Source of the DNA: Rhizophagus irregularis
Lineage: Eukaryota > Glomeromycota > Glomeromycetes > Glomerales > Glomeraceae
Reading direction: 5' to 3'
Length of the DNA: 64,000 nt
Assembly (NCBI RefSeq): GCF_026210795.1
Contig: NC_089436.1
Coordinates: 2,542,001 to 2,606,000, forward strand
Part shown: piece by piece, positions 35,042-45,975 of the stretch
Numbering within the stretch: the first letter of the stretch is position 1
Layout: each line of letters opens with the position of its first letter
The notes under the pieces: generated by a model
Told to the model about the DNA's origin: nothing
What the model saw: only the letters and a program-made list of their open reading frames with translations
The model's database searches: none
Position numbers and translations under genes: made by a program

Positions 35042-37168
35042 TTATGAACACTTGTTAATATCATAAACATCTACTTTTAACTGATTCAATAATTTAGTTG
35101 CTTTAGAATTATCCTGTAGAGCAGCCTTTATTAGCCATTTGATTCCCTCATTTTCGTCCTTTGGGATATTACATTTTCCTTTATAATATATATCTCCTAA
35201 ATTAAATTGTGCGACAGGATTATTTCCTTCATCAGCTGCTTTTTTGAGATATTCCAAAAATATTTGTTGATTATTTTCTTCCTCAAGATCATTTAATAAA
35301 GTAAAAGCGTAACGTAGCTGAGCATCAGAATTCCCCTCATCTGCAGCTTCTTTAAGTAGTTTTTTACCTTCTTCTTCCCGTTCTTGAATATCGTCAAGAT
35401 ATCCTTCCCACAAATAACGACCTTTCCAATATTTTGCTACTATACTATTATTTTCTGCATGAAAGTCGAAGCATTCCCATGCCTTTTGGTGATCCTTATC
35501 TTTAAAAGCTTGTATACCTTCTTCTATTGAAATTACTGGTTTAATAGGACTAACGTTCTTATCCGTTAATCCTAGATCAGCATCACTTGTTTCTTTTGAT
35601 CCACTTAACTCTAACTTATCAGGAAGAATATCTAATGAATTGTTGTCTGCAATACGAATGGAATTGTATAATCCTTCTAACATATCCAATAATTTCATAA
35701 AGGAAATACGTTCTTGTGGTTCTTGTTTCCAAGCTGTAGATATAAAAAATTTAAAATGTACAATTTTTAGTGTGGACCTTATAGTAAAAGTATAAATGCG
35801 TTATAACGCAGAGATATTTTAAAGAAATTACTTACTGTCATTTATAATTTTTTTATATTCTTCTTGACATATTTTAGGAGTTGAAGACTCAAATGTAATT
35901 CTTTCTCTGTGACCTTCAGCAATATGCTCCACAATTTTTTTTGCTTCCCAACCTTGATATGGAATTTTTTCAAAAACAAGCTCCCAAAGTAACATACCAA
36001 AACTAAAAATTTCACATTGGGTTGTGTATCGAGAACCGGTTAATTTTTCAGGAGCTAACCAAGGAATTATGTCTCCAGCAGCGGTTACATCTATCGGTAA
36101 TGAAGTAGTATTTTTATCAGAATAATTTGCTAACTCAAAATTATATATTTTAGGTTCTAAATTTTCTGTTATTAAAATATTTTCACATTTCAGGTCGTGA
36201 TGCAAAATATCAGCGTATTGTAAAAAAATAAGGCCACGACAAATTTCAAGAGCAATTCGAACCTTATAATGCCATAAGATGTGTTTTTTTAAATATAGTT
36301 GTCTCAAAGTTCCACGTTCAGCCCATTCAAAAACCATAACATTGTTATTTTCAATTATTGAAACACCATAAAATCTAAGAATGTGCTTACATTCAGATAA
36401 TTTTACTAAAATTTCAAAAAGTCTTTGTGTTTTTAAACACGTTTTGGATTTACAAGCTACCTCTAGTCCTTTATAAATTTTCCTAATTATAAAGTTAGGG
36501 CCTTTACCACGTTTGTCATCAGATTTTACTCGTAAGGGAGATGTTAAATCTTTTGATTCAATTTTATTAACGTAATATAAAGGTTTTTCATCATCTAAAT
36601 GCTTCTTCATATGTTTTACCATATCATGAATAATGTTGGCTTTATCGTTATTATCAAGAATATCGGTACGTATTTTTTCAAGATATTTTGACATTTCGGC
36701 AAGATCTTCCTTTAAAGCTTCGTCGTCAATTTTTTTTTGTTCTTCGTTAGCAATTGCCATAGTAAAATGTAAATCTTTCATTGCAATGTCATAATCATGC
36801 GTAAGTTTTTGAAACTTTTCTTTAACAGAATATGCATTTGTATATTTTCTAAAACCATGAATATTTGTGATATCCGCAGCAAATTCTTTAATTTCTTCTA
36901 AAACATAAATGAACCTGTTAAAAGCTTTATAATACTCATCATCACAAAGTTTATCCTCATTTCTTTGTTTTCTACGTTGTAATGTTTCAATAGCATTCTC
37001 AGTTAATTTCACTCGGCCTACTAGAGTTTCGCAAATGTTTTTGTTATATTCTGCCGTTTTATATATGTCTATAATTTTTTCAACTAAATCTGTAGCTACT
37101 TTAATTAAGGGCATATATGGACTAATAGCTTCTCCAGCGGCCCTTATAGTCTTTATAGTCTCTTCCAT
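35042..37168 (-). CDS. MLKL-like protein: helical bundle, pseudokinase, Sel1 repeats (about 674 aa)
   Basis: Exons 37168-35836 and 35733-35042, with the same intron position and phase as the paralogue at 17971. The ATG at 37168 (MEETIKTIRAAGEA) is chosen because the open frame further up has only a GTG and paralogues start here. Helical bundle at residues about 1-165, a charged linker with repeated His/Lys (VKHMKKHLDD), then a kinase fold with EVACKS (lysine kept), HHDLKCEN (catalytic-loop Asp and Asn kept) and NFE instead of DFG; the stretch after the lysine is about ten residues shorter than in paralogues. LAPEKL marks the end of the activation segment. Sel1 repeats fill about residues 515-660. 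It stands head-to-head with the tandem kinase at 37977. Expected role: membrane-acting effector held in check by its pseudokinase; this is inference from the architecture. Confidence 0.8.
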
Positions 37169-37976
37169 TATGACAGAAGTAGTTGAATTTTTTAACACGG
37201 ATGTTTTAATTATAATAAAACTATCTTTTATATTTTTTGCGTAGCGATAAAAGTCAAATTTTTATCGAATACAAAAAGTATATTGCTTTGTCATATTGAA
37301 TTTTCCCTTTTTATTCGGTCATACATAAATACTTTCACATGGAAAATTTTCTCCGATTATAATCCGTTGCCGATCGATTTTATTTTTTGATTTTTACTAA
37401 AAAAAATTACTTTATTTCTTTGATAATTTTCCTTTTTTGTAAATTTGGATTAAAATTAATAACGAGAATCCGTATTAACATTCTTGATGGAATGTAATAT
37501 GTCTGTATACTTTTACAAAAGATAGAAAATCCAAAACGAAAATCGATTTTTGGTTTCACAGTTGTCACTATCACATTGAAAAATTAGATTTTCTATTGTA
37601 TTTCAATTTTTTTTTTTTTTTACACAAAATCCAAGAAAGGGTTTCACAGCGGAGTTTTGTACTGACAAACCTGGAGAATTTCCTCCGCGATCAACCTTAT
37701 CAGTTACAGATTTATTTCGTGTAATAAGAACATTTTTAGCAAAGCTTTCATCGTTTATTATTTTGGATGAATTACTTTTATTTCAGTTTCTTTTTTTATT
37801 TTGTGATATGCATCAAATTTAGAATCCAATGAACACGAAAAATAACATCAAAATAAGGGATGTCTGAATGAATTCACGTGATAGTCAAATCGAATGAAAC
37901 CTAATTTATAATGGGCGTTAAAAAAAACAAAAAATAAAAAAAGCTCAAATTCTATACGAATCCGAAAACTGAAGAA
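37169..37976. promoter_or_regulatory. Divergent promoter region of the second gene pair
   Basis: 808 bases between divergent starts. It shares short motifs with the gap at 20080-20849: GGTTTCACAG (37551), TTCTCCGATTATAATCCG (37349) and CTCCGCGATCAACCTTATC (37682). Poly-T and AT tracts fill the rest and no gene is supported. Confidence 0.4.
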
Positions 37977-40498
37977 ATGTCTCAAATAAAATTAACAAGT
38001 CCTTTAACTTCCAAAATAGCTTTCAAATCAATATTTACTAATAGGCGAAAACCAAGTATAGAAAAAAAAGATACCAATAATACAGAGAAAGTCGATCGGT
38101 TAGAAACTTTTATTAACGAAAATAAAATCAATTGCTATGCATATTCGGACTTTAAATCTGTTCAACAGATCAACAGAGAAACTTCCTTCATAAAACGCGC
38201 TATTTTAAATGATGAATTTTTCGTTTTGAAATCCTTTAATAATGATGATGAAACTATTCGCCAAATCGTTTGTGAGGTACATTTGTTCTGAGCTCCGATT
38301 AAATAATGGTCAATTTATTTTATTAATACTTTTACATATATCAGTTAGAATCGCTACGTACTATTATTCATGAAAATATTCTAAAATTCCACGGAATAAT
38401 AAGGATAGAAGACGGTACGATAAAAAAAAATTAATAAATTATATCCTAACCACCGATGGTGTTCAGGTTCATTAAACAAACTTACTTTTTTTTCAGGCTT
38501 ACCCAATATGTATAAACATATTTTGGTTTTGGAGTATGCTAATAATGGTTCATTAAGTGCTTATTTAAGAGAACAAATTAATAAACTTGATTGGAAAAAT
38601 AAACTTAGCTTAGCTTTACAATTAGCGAAAGCGGTTTCATATTTACATGACAATGATATTATTCATCGTGATCTGGTAACATTTATTCAATTTTTATAAA
38701 TTGATTATTTAATGCAAATAATATTGAATTTCTTTTTTAACAAAAAATAGCAAGCCAATGAAATACTTATACATCAGAAAAGTATTAAACTTGCAGCTTT
38801 TGGTTTGCCATCAGTAGTAACTAAAGATACACTATCTTTATTTGATACTATACCTTATATGGATCCTATAAATTTCGATTGTATAGAAAATTGTGAATTA
38901 GATAAACGTTCTAATGTGTACAGTATTGGCGTACTTTTATGGCAAATTACAAGCGGTCGTAAACCATTTTATACTGAGAGGCCTGATGTGGAATTAGCAA
39001 AAGCTATATTTCGTGGAAGGAGAGAAGAAACCGTTATGGGAACTCCAATGGAATATAGTAGATTATATAAAGGTAACAATATTTAATTCACTCTCTAACT
39101 AAAAATTCTAACATAATAATTTATTTATTTATTTAGAATGCTGGAATCATGAACCAAATAAACGACCAGACATGAAACGAATTGTTTCAAATCTTAATCA
39201 GTTATTATTAGCTGAAAACTCATCACCTACTAATTCTCAAAAAGAAAAGAAAGACGATGCAACTAAATGGGTTGAAAATGTCTTGAAAAATAAAAAAGTT
39301 GATTTCATACCTTTAAATGATTTGAAAGATCCAGAGCCACTTGGTAAAGGGGGTTTTGGATATATTAAGAAAGCAATATGGACCAGAACTGGAAAATATG
39401 TTGTCTATAAAAGATTAATTAATACAGATGCTGTCAAATACAATACGTTGGATGCATTTATTCATGAATTGAAAATACATTTACATCTATCTATTTATAG
39501 CGATAGAATTGTACGTTGCTTAGGCATTAGCCAAGGTAATTAAATAAATATTTTTAACTTTAAAAATATTTAATTATCCTAAAATAATTTTTCCTTTTTT
39601 TAGATGATATAACACAAGAGTATTTGCTTGTTACACAATTTGCTGATGGTGGAGACCTTCGAAATTATCTCAAGAAAAATTCTAAGAATTTAACTTGGGA
39701 GGACAAGAAAAGATTAGCATATCAAATTGCAGATGGGCTAAATTATCTGCACAATGAACAAGTTTTACATAAAGATTTAGTGAGCACCTTTTTTTTATAT
39801 ATTATTTGATTATTTAATTATTTATTGTTAATTAATTATTTTATTCTAGCATTCCAAAAATATAGTTATCCATGAAAATAATGCTAAAATTATTGATTTT
39901 GGTATTTCAAAAATTCAAGATCGAACATCTGCAAGTTATACACGTGGCCGTGGTATTATTGCCTACGTAGATCCTAAACGTCTTTTGGATCCAAATTCTT
40001 CATATACTACAGCTTCAGATATTTATAGTTTAGGTGTATTAATGTGGGAAATTTCCAGTGGGTATCCTCCCTTTAAAAATAGTAGTTTTAGCGAAGGTGA
40101 TCAAGCTGCATTGAGTGCTTCTATTTGTAATGGGAATCGGGAAAAAACAATTCCTGGTACTCCTGAGAAATATGGAGAACTTTATAGAAGTTGTTGGAAT
40201 CATGAACCTAATGAAAGGCCAACTATGAATAAAATACTCGATGAATTTGTAAAATGGGGGTTTGGAGTTAATTCTGGCAAAAAAAATAAATTTATACAAG
40301 GTAACGTGTGTGCACATTACTTTATTGTTCTTAAATATTATTTAATTAATACTATTTAAATCATGCAGAATCTACGGATGATGACGATGACGACGATGAT
40401 AACGATTTAGTCGGTAAGTATATTTCTTTTTGTTTGTATTTTAAAGATTTAAATTTAAATATTTATTTAATTATTTAACCATTTTAGTTAAGACTTAA
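37977..40498 (+). CDS. Tandem TKL-type kinase: degenerate then intact domain (about 650 aa)
   Basis: Nine exons: 37977-38276, 38345-38414, 38497-38675, 38751-39072, 39137-39535, 39604-39779, 39850-40300, 40369-40413 and 40488-40498, with positions and phases parallel to the gene at 20850. One donor (39780) is GTGAGC. Kinase domain 1 lacks a glycine loop; it has FVLKSF and HRDL, but QANE replaces the loop Asn and AFG replaces DFG, so it has lost metal-binding residues. Domain 2 is complete: [35 protein letters not shown]. The C-terminal tail is strongly acidic ([14 protein letters not shown]) and ends on a coding exon of only 11 bases. It is paired head-to-head with the pseudokinase gene at 35042 and followed on the same strand by another at 41753. 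Domain 1 is probably regulatory and domain 2 catalytic. Confidence 0.8.
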
Positions 40499-41752
40499 GT
40501 TATTAGTTATATATTAATGACTTAATAAAAGATATTTTGTGCTTGATAAATCAATTATTAAATTGTTGTCATTCTTCTTATTGTGTAAATGAATTTTGAT
40601 GTATTTTTATTCTTAGTATATTAATTAATAAATAAGAACACTACTTTTCTTAAAAATTAAGATTATGAACCTAAATTGAATATGAATTTACTAACATTTC
40701 TAAAAATATAACTTCATTTTTGAGGACTTTTAAACAATAATTACAGTCAATTAATTCTAATCGATAAAAATTATCATTATTGGATCATACAAATGAGGCG
40801 AATCTAATAAGCTAAATTTATTATAATTGGGTCGTGCTAATATTAACGGTAACATAAAATTATTAACGATTGATTAGACTTAGGAGCGTTCTTCTCAAGC
40901 TTTTTTTTCAATGTGATTGACTAGTGATTCAATCACTACGATCAATTTAAAAAAAAATTCATTTTCTTCATACTATACCACAAACTAGCGATCTGCAAAC
41001 AAAAGACGCACCACCTCCAGCAAGTCATTATTTTGGATACTACGAGTTGGTGAACCCTACAAACTCATAATGTGAACTTCATAAAGAAAATAATAACAAT
41101 TTTATGTAAATTTAAGGTAATACAATCTTTATTTCTTATAAAATTATTGCCGTGACTTTTTTAGCTAGGACTGTTTTTTTTCCTTTGCAATTTTTTTGTA
41201 AAATACTATTCAGATTCGTCAGCTGCGCAGCTGAGGTCATACATAATACAATAATACAATAATACAATACTAAGACAATACGTGTTCACTTTTCTGTCAT
41301 TTTGTTACATTTCATAAAAAAAGAGTCTAACTTCATATAATTTATCGTTATGCATTCAGGAATCCTTGATTCCGAAAGTTATTAGATGATGAAAATGGCA
41401 CTGAATAGTGAATACAATCGGAAAACATTTTCCAGTGTGAAAGGATTTAAGTAAATGAACCGCAGATCATTTCATTTTTGGTATTGTAACAAAGTATAAG
41501 CAAATAGAACATTCTATTAATTCCATTATTCTATTTATTCCATTTAAGGTAAGGAACTGAATGTAAAAGGATTTCAAAAAAAATTGTTTGATGTAGATAG
41601 ATGAGATATAAAAAACGGAGAAAATTTTCCAATGTGTAACGGAAAAATTAAACAAAGTTCTGTAATAAGCCTTATAAATCAGGAGAAATTTATCATTTAA
41701 ATTTTTTTATTTTTAATAATAAAAAAAAAAAATAATAACCATTCATATTATA
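40499..41752. other. Intergenic, no gene supported
   Basis: AT-rich spacer between two same-strand genes. Contains a perfect 14-base palindrome CAGCTGCGCAGCTG at 41219-41232, a short run of ACAATAATACAATA repeats at 41244-41268, and paired GGAAAACATTTTCCAGTGTG (41419) and GGAGAAAATTTTCCAATGTG (41617) motifs in the 340 bases before the start at 41753, which may be promoter elements. Confidence 0.35.
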
Positions 41753-43890
41753 ATGGATGAGGTTACCATTAAAATAGCCGGAGCCACTGGAGAAGCTATT
41801 GGCCCATATCTACCCTTAATTAAAGTAGCTATAGATTTAATTATTAAAATTATAGACATTTATGAAACGGCAGAATATAATAAAAATATTTGCGAGACTT
41901 TAGTGAACAGAGTGAAGTTAACCGAGACTGCTATTAATACATTACAACGGAGAAAACAAAAAAATGAGGATAAACTTCGTGACGAAGGATATTATAAAGC
42001 TTTTAACAGATTTATTTATGTTTTAACAGAAATTAAAGAATTTGCTGCGGAGATTACAAATATCCATGGTTTTAGAAAATATACAAGGGCATATTTTGTT
42101 AAAGAAAATTTTCATAAACTTACAAATGATTATGATATTGCAATGAAAGATTTGCATTTTACTATAGCAATTGCTAACGAAGAACAGAGAAAAATTGACG
42201 AAGAAGCTTTAAAGGAAGATCTGGCGGAAATGGCAAAATATCTTGAAAAAATGCATAATGATATCCTCGAGAATAAAAATAAAGTAAACATTATTCATGA
42301 TATGGTAAAACATATGAAGAAACATTTAGATGATGACAAACCTTTACGTGATGTAGTAAATAAGATTGACTCAAAAGATTTAACATCCCCTGCACGAGGG
42401 AAACTTAATGACAAACGTGGTAAAGACCCTCATTTTATAATTAGGAAAATTTATAAAGGACAAGAAGTTGCTTGTAAATTTACTGAGGAAGAAATTGAAA
42501 TTAGTCCAAAAACACAAAGGCTTCTTGAAATCTTAGTGAAATTATCTGAATGCAAACATATTCTCAAATTTTATGGTATTTCAAAAATTGAAAATGTTAA
42601 TGTTATGGTTTTTGAATGGGCTGAACGTAGAACTCTGAGACAACTTTATTTAAAAAAGAATGTCCCCTGGAATTATAAGATTCGAATTGCTCTTGAAACT
42701 TGCCGTGGCCTTATATTTCTACAAGAGGCTGATATTTTGCATCATGACTTGAAATGTGAAAACATCTTAATAACGGAAAGTTTAGAACCTAAAATTTACA
42801 AATTTGCATTGGCACGTTATTCTGATAGCTCTTCATTACCAATAGATTTAGCAGAAGGAGATATATTCCCTTGGTTAGCTCCTGAAAAATTAGAAGGTTC
42901 TCGATACACAACCCAATGTGAAATTTTTAGTTTTGGTATGTTACTTTGGGAGCTTGCTTTTGAAAAAATTCCATATCAAGGTTGGGAAACAGACAAAATC
43001 AAGAATCATGTTACTAAAGGTGGTAGAGAAAGAATTATCTTTGGGATATCTCCTAAAACCTATCAAGAAGAATATAAAAAAATTATAAATGACAGTAAGT
43101 ATTTATTTATTTATCACTTCTACATTATAATATATTCTACATAAAATACACAAAAAATTATATATTGTTAATTTAATAATTAATTATACTTATAGTTTGG
43201 AAACAAAATCCTCATGAGCGTATTTCTTTTATGAAGTCCTTGGACATGCTAGAAGAATTATATAATTCCGTTCGTTATATGTTTGACGACAATCCATCAG
43301 GCATACTACCTGATAAATTGGATTTAGGTGGATCAAAAGAAACAAGCGATGCTGATTTAGAATTACCGGATAACATCATAAGTCCTATAAGGCCAGTAAT
43401 CTCAATAGAAGAAGGCATACAAGCTTTTCAAGATAAAGATCATCAAAAAGCATGGGAATGTTTTGATTTTCATGCAATAAATAAGAATACGACAGCAAAA
43501 TATTGGAAAGGTCGTTATTTATGGGACGGACTTCTTGATGATATTAAAGGACGCGAAGAAGAAGGCAAAGAATTACTTAAAGAAGCAGCAGATGAAGGAA
43601 ACCATGACGCCCAATTACGTTATGCTTTTACTTTAATAAATATTCTTGATGAAAAAGACAACCAACAAACATTTTTGAAATATATCAAAAAAGCCGCCAA
43701 TGAGGGAAATAATTCCATTGCACAATTTAATTTGGGCGATATATACTATAAAGGAAAATGTAATGTTCCAAAGGACGAATATGAGGGAATTAAATGGTTA
43801 ATAAAGGCTGCTTTACAAGATAATTCTAGAGCAACCAAATTCTTGAATAAAATAGATATAAATGTTTATGATATTGACAAATGTTCATGA
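41753..43890 (+). CDS. MLKL-like protein: helical bundle, pseudokinase, Sel1 repeats (about 678 aa)
   Basis: Exons 41753-43094 and 43196-43890, with the same intron as its paralogues. Residues 1-165 form the helical bundle (LIIKIIDIYETAEYN, RVKLTETAINTLQRRKQK). Linker to about 215. Pseudokinase: Lys242 in EVACKF, HHDLKCEN at 330-337, then KFA at 350-352 where active kinases have DFG, and APE at 376-378. Residues about 450-475 complete the kinase fold across the intron (IWKQNPHERISF), and the last 160 residues are Sel1 repeats ending in VYDIDKCS. It differs from the other copies in having KFA rather than NFE, so the DFG aspartate is lost in every copy by different substitutions. It is most similar to the gene at 35042. 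It is not head-to-head with a kinase but lies 1.25 kb after one on the same strand. Confidence 0.8.
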
Positions 43891-45975
43891 TTTTAATAGT
43901 ATTTTAATTGTTTATAAGATATATAATTTTGATCTTAATTTACCAATTATAAAAATTTCTTTACTATAAAAGTTCGTAATTATTTTTTGATTACTTCTAG
44001 TAATATGAATAGAATTAATAATAAGATACAGTATATGTTTAGATGTTATTAATTAAAATTGTAAATGAAAGTTTTGAAACTATATAAAGTCACTTCATGT
44101 TCATTCAAAATTTAAGAATGTCAAAATTAGAATTGTATAAATTACAAAATTGTTATTTCTCACGGTATAAATTATTATTTATGAAATACAAAAGATAAAG
44201 TTCCATAAATTAATTACTGAAATTCCTATCAAAATAACATTAATTTTTCTTTAGTTCTTAAATATCGTAACGGTAATATGAAATTTTGAGTTGTGCCAAT
44301 GATTCGAACTCTGACACCATAATAGAGCGAAGCGAATAGTAAATCATTAATTCTCTTCCAACAGCTTTTTGCTAACGGTAATATAACCCGAGAGTCTTAC
44401 ATTTACTATTAATGGCCGAAAATTCCAGCTAGCTATCAGGCTATCAAAAAAGAAAATCTGCATTTGGAGAATTATTTCTATCTTACAATATATAGAGCCA
44501 AAACAATTTTAGATCAAATATTCTTATATAAAACAACACTCAAACTTTGCTCTTTTGATTAAGATCGTTCTCAAACATCTCATCAGCAGATAGTGGTCAT
44601 TACATTAAGCAACGGATTTTTTTTTATGATAATGATAACTTGGGTAAAAGTTAAAAGGTGTTATACTGCTAAAAATAAATTGAAATAATTGATAATTGTG
44701 CGTTTTCTATTATAATAATTGAAGATCATTGAATAAAAAGGATGGTTTTTAGTTCGCTTCTTGTTCATCAAAATGGGAACTCCTTGAAATTTTCGGTATT
44801 TTTTTGGTCAATCACATAACTCATAAAGTACTCACAAGTCTATCAATTGAGGTTTAAAGTTTATTAAATGTTTGTTTAAATGTTTATAGCTGATGCCTGA
44901 TAGTGTACCAATGTATAATTATTAGCATATTCCAAAAGAAATGAATATTCAATACATACTTTATATAAATAGGCCGCTCCAAGTATATTCTTAACATAGG
45001 GGATCATAATCTGGGGAGACAAAAACATGACCAGAATTCATGAGATTTGTAATTTTTTATTTATAATTCTGGCTAATTTTATAATTCCGACCTAAATTAT
45101 ATATTAATATTTGCGAGAGAGTCCACAATAATAATGTGACACACGTAAACTTACCCAAAAACTTTTTGTAATTTAATAGGAGCTTTTTAAATAATATTAT
45201 TATAAATCTATTATAATTTATACTACCGATATTGACAATATTTGTTTTAATACTATTGAAAGTCTTTAGAGAAAAAATTATCGGTCTAAAATTTTGACGT
45301 TAATAATCCTTAAAAATATTGTTTTATTTACCTGATAGTGTAAAGATAAAATTTTATGTTAATTGAACTTCGAGTTTAATAATAATATTTAATCATTGTT
45401 ATAATAATTGTAATAGGTAAGACTATAAAATCCCTTCCGTCTAGATTATAATCGATAAATTAATTAAATTTATAATGTAATATTCTATAATGTAAAAAAA
45501 CGAAAATATAAGAAGATTTCATAATTATAAATATGGGTTTAATAAATATATAAAGATTCTAGAGAAATAAATGTTCAGTAATAAATTTTTTGAAAGAGTA
45601 ATAAATATTCTTTGAATATAAAGTTTCACAATTTAAAAAAGGTGATTAAAATCAAGTCCTCAAAATTCCAATAACTTTTAAAAGTGTGTTTGATCTGGAA
45701 TATTTTAAAATCTAGAATTAACCATGGCTATAATGAAATCTGGTACTATAACAACTCCGAGTTGAATTCAACGATAAAAAGAATTTTTTAAGAAAAAATT
45801 CGAATTGGAGAGAAATCAAAGTTATTGAGGAATTCATAACATTGGAAAGGATAAGGGGTGCCAAAATATTATGTCCAAACAATTTAGTCTCGAAAAGTAT
45901 CTTGGAATGATTTTAATTTCTTTGATTTTATAATAGTTATTTGATTCTAATACAGTATATCACTACCCTCATATC
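43891..45975. other. Intergenic, no gene supported
   Basis: AT-rich. A minus-strand stretch near 44293-44322 has a T-arm-like GGTGTCAGAGTTCGAATCAT and may be a fragment of a tRNA-derived repeat. Nothing else was seen. Confidence 0.3.

Noticed and set aside
44293-44322. Possible tRNA on the minus strand
   Set aside because: Only a T-arm-like segment is present; no acceptor, D-arm or anticodon arm could be found.
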